This document shows, in pieces, positions 41,375-50,200 of a stretch of 54,542 nucleotides of DNA. The stretch covers positions 1-54,542 of the forward strand of contig PYIY01000096.1 of NCBI GenBank assembly GCA_003635195.1, written 5' to 3'. A program made the position numbers and the translations under genes. Every line of letters starts with the position of its first letter. The stretch's first letter is position 1. Origin of the DNA: Candidatus Poribacteria bacterium. GTDB taxonomy: Bacteria > Poribacteria > WGA-4E > WGA-3G. The notes under the pieces are model-generated. The model saw nothing but the letters and a program-made list of their open reading frames with translations. It ran no database searches and was not told the origin of the DNA.

Positions 41375-44300
41375 ATGAACAGGCTAAAACAATCACTTGA
41401 TGTTTTACTTGTAGCGACCTGTATTCTGAGTGCTTTCGTGCTCTATGGTTGTGGCGCGCAGAGCCTTGGTCCACAAGAACCCCTATTGCCAACGATTGAG
41501 GGGAGTTCTAAATTTTCAGCGCGTTTCCAATTAGAAGAAGAACCGCAATTCTTCTATGACCTATTTGGAAAAGAGCTGCTTGAAGGTAACGAGGTCTATA
41601 ACTATCGTGAGCAGAAAGAGTTCGACCAGAACGGTGAATTGTTCGTCGGTTGGACGGGTCAGTTAGATAGTGAAAGATTCTCAGCACAGTTGGATAGAAC
41701 GGTCTTAACTGAAGATAGTTACCGTGGCAGATACACAGAGTTTGCTATCGGTGATAGCATGCGTTTTAAGCCAGCGACGCTATTCCCTAACCGCTACATC
41801 CTCTATAAAACAGAATTTGATGGGCTTCGATGGGATATCTCTTTTGCACAGGAGCGGCACCTTTTCACGCTCATCAACTCTCGTATCTCAAACCCTGTCC
41901 AATTGACTGACGCAGCGGCGAACCTCGCTCCGACGCTTGGTCGTCGGAACGGTCTAAACGAAGACGCTGGAGTGCGGCACCTTGAAAACGCACGCCTTGT
42001 CGGGTTCCGCGCACAAGGACTTTTGGGCGACATTTTCCGTGTCGGGTTCACTTATGTCAATCTCCACAAAGAACACCCAGAGCGTGTTGAAAATCCGCTT
42101 ATGGGTACTGTAGCCAATACACCACCAGAATCAATCTCTGTTGTCTTCCGAGATGACTCACCCGAAGATAATCACGTTATTGTCACCCGATTCTCTGGTT
42201 TCGATCCAGAGCTACACAGCGATAATATTCAGGGCGGTGTCGGTGCAGCTTTCAAAGGCATGACGGCTACAATTGTGACCCAAGCCTTGGAAGAATTGAC
42301 ACCCGAAGAAATTGAAGAAGGCGCCGAACCTACCGCGCTCCCTGCAGAAACCGAAAAAATTGAGATTTATGGTGACGATGTCATCCCGATGACTGTTGGC
42401 GGGCTCCCTTCTGATATTCGCGATTCTGTTGATGGAGAGTGGAAGATCGTCGATGGCTTCAATAAGATGAAAGTTGTCCTCGTTTTTGTTGACCCAGACG
42501 GCGCGCCTTCCCCCGAAGTCGCAACGCTTCTCGGAGAAGGGGCAATACAAGTTGATGCGGATCCTCGTACCGTTCAATCCGTCACCTTTGAAATGATTGT
42601 AGCGGGTGATTACAACATCGCCGTTATCGGATCCAGTTCTGCCAACAAAGCCGAATCAGATCCCGAAATCCAAGAATGGATTAAAACCGAAGATGGCCAC
42701 ATCCAGATGCCGTACCGTGATGTTATTGAAGCACCCGGTAACTACGGTCAATCCTCAGAGTACACCGATAATCGGGCGACACTCTTAGATAATCCGAGTG
42801 ACTGGACAGGTGAGGGTAGACCGCGTAAAGTTCGTTATCAGTATGGTGCAGCACGCGCAGCACTTCTCTATGGGCTTGACTTAGAAGGCACAATTGGTAA
42901 CGTTTTCGTTCGAGCACATTACTCCATTAACGGGAAATACAAGCAGTATCCTACCATTCCCAAAGATCAGATCGGATTTAGCCGACTCAAAACAACCATC
43001 CAAGGCGAAGATGGCGAGGAAGAAACTGGTATCTCGCTTGATCCAGCAACCGGTTTGCCGTTAGATGCCAATGGGATACCTACCTACTCTGAGACCGCGG
43101 GTGAAAGATTTGAAGCCAAGTTAGGGGGCGACGGGACCGATGAAAGCGGTGACGGCTCAATGGGAAGAGAAACCGCATGGTTCCTCCAACTCAAATCTCG
43201 CTTCGGAAAGTTGTACCTTGAAGGGGTCTACTATCATATCGATCCTGGTTACACGACAACCTATCTCAATTTCGGTTCTAATACCGACAGAGATCAACCT
43301 TACTCGCTGCCACGGACACCCGAATCACAGTCTGAACAAGATCCGTGGGATGAAACTAATTACGCTCTCATTGAAGATGATGATGATGACGACGACTGGC
43401 CGGATGACATCGACTTTGATGGTGTCCTACCACGCGCCGACGATAGAGATCAGAACGGCGTTTTGGACTTCCAAGAAGATTTCCTCATCTTTGATGCGGA
43501 TCCACCGGTCTTCACTGACCTCGTTGATCTGAACAATAACGGCACAATCGATTCGCTTGAGGACGATTTTGAACCGCAGTATGAGTATGGAGTAGACAGG
43601 GAAGGTTACCATGTTTTCGCCGAATATGACCTCCTTGATAATCTTTCCCTCAAAGTCGGGTGGCTCAACGAGCACGAAGTCTCAAGCCGACGGAAGAATG
43701 ATTCCAAATACCTACATGTTACCTATCAACGGGACATCCCTGACTTTGGAACCGTGCTCTTCCAAAACCGTTTCGTACGCGTCCAAGACGATATTCCAGA
43801 TTATACCATTACACTGCGTGTTGGTGAATTGGAACCCGTTCAAATTTCCGATGAGCTGGATTTCTATAATGCTCGCGTGAATACAACAACGCTCCAGTTC
43901 CTTTATACCGCTGTTCCTAACCTCACACTGGAAGCGAAATTCCTTGTTGTACTGCAAAAACAGTACGAGCAGGATGACGCAGACGCTATTTTCTTAGATG
44001 TTGAGGCAGCGGACCCCGAAAACGAGGACGATCCGCTTACTGCCGATCAACGTGTTGACTTCATGGTCCCCGTTGAACAAGTTCGTGCTGGCGGCGAAAG
44101 ACGTGAGTTCCCGTTCTATCCAGATCATGGGATTAACGCACTTGATCCCGAAGACCCGGGTTTGATCTATGACCCCGAAAACTGGAAAACGCGGCGCTAT
44201 CCCGAACGCGATATTCGCAATCAACAGACGATTCTCAAAGCGAGATACGAGATCCCTCTCGGTGAACTCCCATTTGTCGATAGAATCGGCGAAGATTTGA

Positions 44301-44758
44301 CACTCACACCGATGGTGAAGTATATCTGGGATCGCGCATTTGACCGAGCGTCTGAGGAAATTGGCGACGCGCTCAACCCACGTCAGTTTGTTCCTACTGA
44401 TAACGAACCCGTCGAATACTTACGCTTCAATCGTAGAAGTCGTGAAGATGTACTCGGCGTCCGGCTTGACTATCAGTTCTCGCAACGGATGAACATTCTT
44501 GGCGGTTTCCAATACCGGAAATTCACCAACCGGGATAATAATTTCAAAAACTATTTGACAAACTTCCCGGAAGATGAAGATGTCCCCGTACTCTACAGAC
44601 CGGATTTGCGAACCCGAATCTTTGAAGTCCAAGCAATCAACCGTGGTGAATGGCTTGGGTTTAACATTGTCATCCTCGCGGGTTATCGGCGAACGACTAT
44701 CTTGCTCGATCACACGACGAGTAACACCACCTTCGTGCGAGCAATGATGGGCTTCTAA
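41375..44758 (+). CDS. Large outer-membrane/surface lipoprotein, probable beta-barrel
   Basis: A 1127-residue protein. The ATG at 41375 follows AAGGAGGAAA and gives a lipoprotein-like signal (LSAFVLYGCG), so I prefer it to the earlier in-frame ATG at 41300. After residue 40 there are long stretches of alternating strands with acidic turns. At about residues 665-735 lies a very acidic patch, EDDDDDDDW followed by two EF-hand/dockerin-like calcium loops (DRDQNGVLDF and DLNNNGTIDS). The last third, with RVGELEPVQISDELDF and repeated DYQFSQRMNILGGFQYRKF-type strands and final aromatic MMGF, looks like an outer-membrane barrel end. No TonB box was found. It is followed by ExbB-ExbD-ExbD genes. Role unknown, possibly uptake or surface attachment. 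Confidence 0.85.
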   Translation: MNRLKQSLDVLLVATCILSAFVLYGCGAQSLGPQEPLLPTIEGSSKFSARFQLEEEPQFFYDLFGKELLEGNEVYNYREQKEFDQNGELFVGWTGQLDSERFSAQLDRTVLTEDSYRGRYTEFAIGDSMRFKPATLFPNRYILYKTEFDGLRWDISFAQERHLFTLINSRISNPVQLTDAAANLAPTLGRRNGLNEDAGVRHLENARLVGFRAQGLLGDIFRVGFTYVNLHKEHPERVENPLMGTVANTPPESISVVFRDDSPEDNHVIVTRFSGFDPELHSDNIQGGVGAAFKGMTATIVTQALEELTPEEIEEGAEPTALPAETEKIEIYGDDVIPMTVGGLPSDIRDSVDGEWKIVDGFNKMKVVLVFVDPDGAPSPEVATLLGEGAIQVDADPRTVQSVTFEMIVAGDYNIAVIGSSSANKAESDPEIQEWIKTEDGHIQMPYRDVIEAPGNYGQSSEYTDNRATLLDNPSDWTGEGRPRKVRYQYGAARAALLYGLDLEGTIGNVFVRAHYSINGKYKQYPTIPKDQIGFSRLKTTIQGEDGEEETGISLDPATGLPLDANGIPTYSETAGERFEAKLGGDGTDESGDGSMGRETAWFLQLKSRFGKLYLEGVYYHIDPGYTTTYLNFGSNTDRDQPYSLPRTPESQSEQDPWDETNYALIEDDDDDDDWPDDIDFDGVLPRADDRDQNGVLDFQEDFLIFDADPPVFTDLVDLNNNGTIDSLEDDFEPQYEYGVDREGYHVFAEYDLLDNLSLKVGWLNEHEVSSRRKNDSKYLHVTYQRDIPDFGTVLFQNRFVRVQDDIPDYTITLRVGELEPVQISDELDFYNARVNTTTLQFLYTAVPNLTLEAKFLVVLQKQYEQDDADAIFLDVEAADPENEDDPLTADQRVDFMVPVEQVRAGGERREFPFYPDHGINALDPEDPGLIYDPENWKTRRYPERDIRNQQTILKARYEIPLGELPFVDRIGEDLTLTPMVKYIWDRAFDRASEEIGDALNPRQFVPTDNEPVEYLRFNRRSREDVLGVRLDYQFSQRMNILGGFQYRKFTNRDNNFKNYLTNFPEDEDVPVLYRPDLRTRIFEVQAINRGEWLGFNIVILAGYRRTTILLDHTTSNTTFVRAMMGF

Positions 44759-45114
44759 ATGTTTTGTGTATCGCTGGATACGAAATCGTGTCCAGCGATC
44801 CCGCGTTTAGCAATATCACTTCCGATGCCGCTCTCAATAACACTGAAATAAAGCGCGTAACTTTTTAAGCGCTCAGGTGTTCTTCTTAGTGAGAACGGCA
44901 TTGTAAATAGTAGAGATAACCTACAGATATAGATATTGACTTCTAACCTGAAGAAACCTGAAGATTTGTGTAGATGGAACGCTCACGCGTTAAAGACCAA
45001 AATTGAGCTGTTAAGGTGCGGTTCCCGTGCCTTATCCATACAGCACTTTATGAGATAACTTGTAGAGACTTGCCAGAAAGTTATTGGCAAGTCACCTAAG
45101 GAGGATCAGAACGA
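44759..45114. other. Gap of about 360 bases, hairpin and leader
   Basis: Holds a perfect 12-bp hairpin at 44770-44799 (ATCGCTGGATAC/GTGTCCAGCGAT, one G-U pair), likely ending the surface-protein transcript although no T tract follows. A CCTGAAGA direct repeat sits near 44948-44965. AAGGAGGA precedes the exbB-like ATG. No gene seen. Confidence 0.55.
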
Positions 45115-46119
45115 ATGATTCGTTTTAGTTTTGTTTTAATGTTAATTGCTTGTGTCGGTATGTCTACTGGCATCGCTTTCGCGCAAGATGATGCCGGAGC
45201 AAGCGGTGGAACTGTCCGTGGTCAAATTGTCGATACAACGACAGCCCAGAACCCAATTGAAGGCGTTGATGTTAGAATCGTTGCCACAGGCGGCGATGAA
45301 CATACTGCAACAACTGATGCCAATGGTGATTACGAAAAATCAGGCATTCCCGCAGGCCGCTATCTCATTAGTATCTATAGAGACGGATACGGCGATCGGG
45401 TTGGAAAGGCTGTCACAGTTGTTAATGGCGGCGACCACTTCGTCCCACTCAAGATGACCAAAAAGGACAATATCGTTACCTTCTTCCAGAAGTTTGGATT
45501 CGTCTTCTGGCCACTCGCCCTTTGCTCCATCACAGCATTAACCTTCATTATTGAAAGACTTTTCACCTTTGTCCGGAGTCGTTCTCGAATCGGAACTGAA
45601 CAGTTCATCGCCAGTATCGCCGACTCATTGCGGAAAGAGAACATTATGGAAGCCGTCTCGACCTGCGAAGAAGCCGGTGGACCGCTCGCTAATGTTCTTA
45701 AAGCGGGATTGCTGCGATACAGCCAAGCGCAGATCGAAGAACGCGATATTAGCAAAGAAGAAATTCAGGAAGCCATTGAGGAAGCAAGCCTCCTTGAAAT
45801 TCCGGAACTGGAAAGAAATCTACCGGTTCTCGGTACGGTCGCAGTTGTTTCCCCGCTGTTTGGATTGCTTGGAACGGTTACAGGTATGATTAGTGCATTT
45901 ACCACAATCGCGCTTGAAGGTACGGGAGACCCGCAGCAGCTCGCAGGTGGTATTTCGCAGGCACTTCTCACAACTGCTGCTGGCTTGACAGTCGCTATTC
46001 CGTGCTTGATTTTCTTCCAACTTTTCGATAGCTGGGTCAACAGACACATGGTTGAGATTTCACAGGTTTCTACCGAAATCGTCAATCAGCTGATTGTTGG
46101 TGAATCTAGCGGTGCCTAA
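45115..46119 (+). CDS. exbB: MotA/TolQ/ExbB proton-channel protein with N-terminal carboxypeptidase-regulatory domain
   Basis: A 334-residue protein. It has a signal peptide (1-23), then residues about 30-113 form a CarboxypepD-regulatory-like beta sandwich (GGTVRGQIVDTT, then TDANGDYEKSGIPAGRYLIS in the typical order). TM1 is at about 126-148, TM2 near 242-262 (VLGTVAVVSPLFGLLGTVTG), TM3 near 285-310, as in ExbB/TolQ/MotA. The P-L-F-G-L-L-G-T-V-x-G-M segment is the ExbB signature. With the two ExbD-like proteins it should form a proton-driven motor energising the envelope. The extra periplasmic domain is unusual for ExbB and could contact the surface protein encoded before it. Strong AAGGAGGA. 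Confidence 0.94.
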   Translation: MIRFSFVLMLIACVGMSTGIAFAQDDAGASGGTVRGQIVDTTTAQNPIEGVDVRIVATGGDEHTATTDANGDYEKSGIPAGRYLISIYRDGYGDRVGKAVTVVNGGDHFVPLKMTKKDNIVTFFQKFGFVFWPLALCSITALTFIIERLFTFVRSRSRIGTEQFIASIADSLRKENIMEAVSTCEEAGGPLANVLKAGLLRYSQAQIEERDISKEEIQEAIEEASLLEIPELERNLPVLGTVAVVSPLFGLLGTVTGMISAFTTIALEGTGDPQQLAGGISQALLTTAAGLTVAIPCLIFFQLFDSWVNRHMVEISQVSTEIVNQLIVGESSGA

Positions 46120-46233
46120 TCTTGTAACAGAACGGGCGGGTAATTTGACTCGCCCGCTTCTGATAGGCTTTGTAGGGTACTTAGGTTACTAAACCTGAGT
46201 CCAAGTCTCATTAACGAGAAAGGAGACTTTGAA

Positions 46234-46683
46234 ATGCAACAAGTCGGTGAAGCCAAATTGAGCCTGCTTGCGACCAAAATTAGGGAACGTAAGCCACCAA
46301 CGCTCAGTATGGCACCTATGATTGATTGCGTGTTCCTGCTCCTGATCTTCTTCATGGTATCAACCACCTTCTCGCCGATTCCAGGCCTCCGCGTGCAGCT
46401 TCCCCCACCAGGGAAACCGTCGCCAGATAAACCCAAAGGGCTAACTGTCCGGATAGCGAACCCGGAACCCGGCGAGGACAGAGGCACTATGGTGTTGAAT
46501 GATGTGGTTGTCCAAGTCGAAGAAATGTTCAACCAATTCATCAACGCACCAGATGAATCTAAAAACATGTTGATTATCCAGTCTGAGCGGGACGTACTGC
46601 ATGAACAGATCGTGCAGGTGATGGATATTGCGAAACAGGCAGGTATAGATAAAATCGGATTCGCTATTGTCGCGAGAGACTGA
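46234..46683 (+). CDS. exbD: ExbD/TolR biopolymer-transport protein, first copy
   Basis: A 149-residue ExbD/TolR-type protein. A short cytoplasmic N-terminus leads into a single membrane helix starting with the proton-conducting Asp (D31 in APMIDCVFLLLIFFMVS), typical of the family. The periplasmic domain (about 50-149) ends with the IVQVMDIAKQAGIDKIGFAI motif. It partners with the ExbB-like protein. A 114-base gap after exbB contains a good AAAGGAGA for this start. Proline-rich LPPPGKPSPDKPK follows the membrane helix. Confidence 0.94.
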   Translation: MQQVGEAKLSLLATKIRERKPPTLSMAPMIDCVFLLLIFFMVSTTFSPIPGLRVQLPPPGKPSPDKPKGLTVRIANPEPGEDRGTMVLNDVVVQVEEMFNQFINAPDESKNMLIIQSERDVLHEQIVQVMDIAKQAGIDKIGFAIVARD

Positions 46684-46737
46684 CAACTTTCAAGCGATTG
46701 CAATAGTAAATCCTCTTTCTATAAAAGGAGAATTCCA

Positions 46738-47160
46738 ATGGCTTTAAACTTAGCGCAACGGCGGAAAACACAAGAAGATGATGACATTCCGATGGCACCA
46801 ATGATCGATTGTGTCTTCTTGTTGCTCATCTTTTTCATGGTATCTGCTGTTATGAAGGTTCCTCCGCCTTTTACCGTCACCTTACCCGATTCCGCAACGA
46901 AACACGAATTTACTCGGAAGAAATTCAATCTCTTCGTTAACAGTGACGGACGTATTTCGATTGATGACCAAGAGATGTTGACCCTGGAAGACATGGAGCT
47001 TTTCATTGCGGCTCATGAAAACCAAATCAGTACGCTGATTATCAAAGCGGATAAACGTGCCAAGCACGGGGTCGTCATTGATGTGGTAGAGCGGGCAAAA
47101 ATGCGTTCCAGTAAAACGGAGGGGCTCGAAATCGCTTTCGCGGTGTCGGAAGAAGACTGA
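46738..47160 (+). CDS. exbD: ExbD/TolR biopolymer-transport protein, second copy
   Basis: A 140-residue ExbD/TolR-type protein, second of a tandem pair 54 bases after the first. The membrane helix again begins M-A-P-M-I-D (D24), and the periplasmic part has a typical VDVVERAKMRSSKT-like helix and EIAFAVSEED end. Identity with the first copy is high in the membrane segment and low beyond it, so they are probably not redundant; hetero-pairs of ExbD are known in other bacteria. AAAAGGAGA precedes the ATG. A strong terminator follows. Confidence 0.93.
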   Translation: MALNLAQRRKTQEDDDIPMAPMIDCVFLLLIFFMVSAVMKVPPPFTVTLPDSATKHEFTRKKFNLFVNSDGRISIDDQEMLTLEDMELFIAAHENQISTLIIKADKRAKHGVVIDVVERAKMRSSKTEGLEIAFAVSEED

Positions 47161-47176
47161 GGAATGCAATGTACTT

Positions 47177-47207
47177 AAAAAAAGGCAGCGAATGCTGCCT
47201 TTTTTTT
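47177..47207. terminator. Bidirectional intrinsic terminator between exbD and gltB
   Basis: A7-GGCAGC-GAAT-GCTGCC-T8. The symmetric A and T tracts allow it to stop transcripts from both convergent genes. Confidence 0.9.
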
Positions 47208-47288
47208 GCACTATAAATCGCTTTAATCCAACGTAACCTCATAAAGCTTCAGGTATTTTAAAATCAACTTCCAAATTAATCAGGGTTT

Positions 47289-50200
47289 CTAAGACTTTTT
47301 CCGCGTTCTCCGAGATGCAGCCCTTCTTTTAAGTTGGACGGGTGCTGGCAGCGGTGGCGGTGGTGGTGTTACAACCTTCCAAAAGTGCGGCAGGAATGAC
47401 TCCCAATTAGCGAGAATATTTTCTGCATGCTGGCTGCCTGTATAAGTCGCGTGATTTTGTATAAGTGCCATCAGGCTTTTAATATCTGTCTCACCCGTTA
47501 CCTTTGCTATTTTCACCCAATCTGAATTGTACTTCTCCTCAAACTGCCCTTTTTCGTCTAAGACATAAGCCGTGCCACCTGTCATCCCGGCTCCAAAGTT
47601 TCTACCGGTTTCGCCAAGAATGACAACCGTCCCCGCGGTCATGTATTCACAACCGTGGTCCCCAACGCTTTCAACAACAGCAGTTGCGCCGCTATTTCGG
47701 ACACAGAACCGTTCACCGACACCGCCAGCTGCATAGAGGGTCCCGCCAGTCGCGCCGTATAAGACCGTATTTCCGATAATCGCATTTTCATAAGTGCGGA
47801 ACGGTACTGTTGGCGCAGGTTTGATAATAAGCTCTCCACCTGCCATGCCTTTACCGACATAGTCATTGGCTTCCCCTGTCAACACGAATTGCACACCACT
47901 AATACAAAAGGCACCAAAACTCTGTCCAGCACTGCCTTCAAAGTGGCACTGAATTGTTCTGTCAGGTAAACCAGCATCACCGTAACGCCTCGCGATTTCA
48001 CCGGATAACTTCGCGCCCACCGTTCGGTGCGTGTTCCGGATAGAATAGGAGAGTTGGATCAATGTTTTCTGAGCAATCGCTTCTTCAGCATCCGCCAGAA
48101 TCTGATCATCAAGCGGGATGTCCTCTCGATCGTTCCGTTCCTGCAGATGATAGCGCGGTTGTGTTCCGGTTGAATCCGCAGGGGTCAGAATTTCACTTAA
48201 ATCAAGCATCGCAGCTTTAGGATAATCAGCGAGGTCAATCGGTTGCAGCAATTCGGGACGACCAATAATGTCGTTCAAAGAGCTGTGTCCGAGATTCGCG
48301 AGAATGGCGCGAACCTCGTTCGCTACACCCAACATGAAGTTGACAACCATTTCAGGGGTTCCCGGATACTTCGCACGGAGCGCGGGATCTTGTGTAGCTA
48401 CACCAACAGGACACGTATTTAGATGGCATTGGCGCGCCATCACACACCCCGTTGCGACCATTGCTATCGTGCCGAAACCGTATTCTTCGGCACCCAGCAT
48501 AGCAGCGATGACAATATCGCGTCCAGACCGCATCCCGCCATCTGCTCGCAAAACGACGCGATCTCGCAACTCGTTCTCTACCAGCGCGCGTTGCGTTTCT
48601 GCAATTCCGAGTTCCCAAGGTGTCCCCGCGTTCTTAATAGAACTGAGAGGTGAGGCACCGGTACCGCCTTCATGTCCACTCACTTGGATAACATCAGCGT
48701 ACCCCTTTGCCACGCCTGATGCAATGGTCCCAACCAGAAATTCGGATACCAGTTTCACGGCAACCTTTGCCTGCGGATTTGCCTGCTTCAAATCATAGAT
48801 GAGCTGTGCCAAGTCTTCAATAGAATAAATGTCGTGGTGCGGTGGCGGCGAAATTAGGGGAACCCCCGGCACCGAATGGCGGATAGAGGCAATTTCAGCA
48901 GTCACTTTGTGCCCCGGAATTTGGCCGCCTTCTCCAGGTTTAGACCCTTGCGCCATCTTAATCTCTAATTCTTTCGCTGAAATTAAGTATGTCGGTGTAA
49001 CACCGAAACGTCCGGATGCCACCTGTTTGATAGCACTCGAAGCGAGGTCACCATTAGGCTGCGGCTTAAAACGCGTAGGACTTTCCCCACCTTCTCCACT
49101 TCCAGATTTTGCGCCGAGGCGGTTCATTGCGATTGCTAAAGTCTCATGCGTCTCACGGCTCAACGCTCCGAAAGACATACTACCCGTTGTAAAGCGACGC
49201 ACGATATCTTCTGCGGGTTCTACTTCTTCAATTGGAATAGGTGTGCTCGACTTGAATGCCAGCAGATCCCGTAAACTCGAAGGTTCACCGCTCTCAACAG
49301 CGTCAACATATTCCTCATAATCTTCTGACTTACCTGCCTTGACAAACTTGTGGAGCGATTTAAATACTGTTGGGTTAAACGCATGGAACTCACCATTTCT
49401 ACGGAATCGGAAATAGCCCGCTTCTTCAAGCGATGTATCGTCCTCGCTTCCCGCAAACGCTTTTGTGTGAAAATGGAGCGTCTCGGCAGCGATTTCAACA
49501 AACCCGATGCCACTCAAGCGGGAAGTGGTACCTGTAAAGCATTTATCAATAACCGTGGCATTGATACCGAGTGCTTCAAAAATTTGGGCACCGCGATAAC
49601 TTGAAACCGTCGAAATTCCCATCTTCGCCATAATTTTCAAAATACCTTTTTCGACGGTCGTCTTATAGGTTTCAACGGCTTTCGCTGCTGTGAGTCCTGC
49701 GAGCTCATCATCCTCAGCGAGTTGAACGATTGTTGAAAACGCGAGATAAGGGTTAACCGCCGCTGCGCCATAACCGATCAAGACAGCAAAATGGTGCTCT
49801 TCTCTCGCATCCCCGGTTTCAGCGATAAGGCTTACCCGCATCCGTTTGCCTTCTCGAATTAGATGGTGATGAACCGCACCCACAGCAAGTGCCATCGGAA
49901 TCGGTGCGGCATCAGGACTGACATCTTTATCGCTTAGCACAAGCAGCGTCACTCCCGCATCAACTGCCTCAGAGGCACGTTCACATAATGTTTCCAGCGC
50001 GGTTTCCAAACCTTGTTCGCCAGAAGACACTGGGAAACACACAGAAAGCGTCGCTATCTGAAAATCGGGTATATCCAGATCGCGTAACGCTTGTAAATCT
50101 ACATTTGTCAGGATCGGTGAAGGTAACCGGATAAGTCGAGCGTGTGCTTCAGTTTCCGTGAGTAGACTGTGCCGCCGTCCGAGGTAAGTTGTAAGCGACA

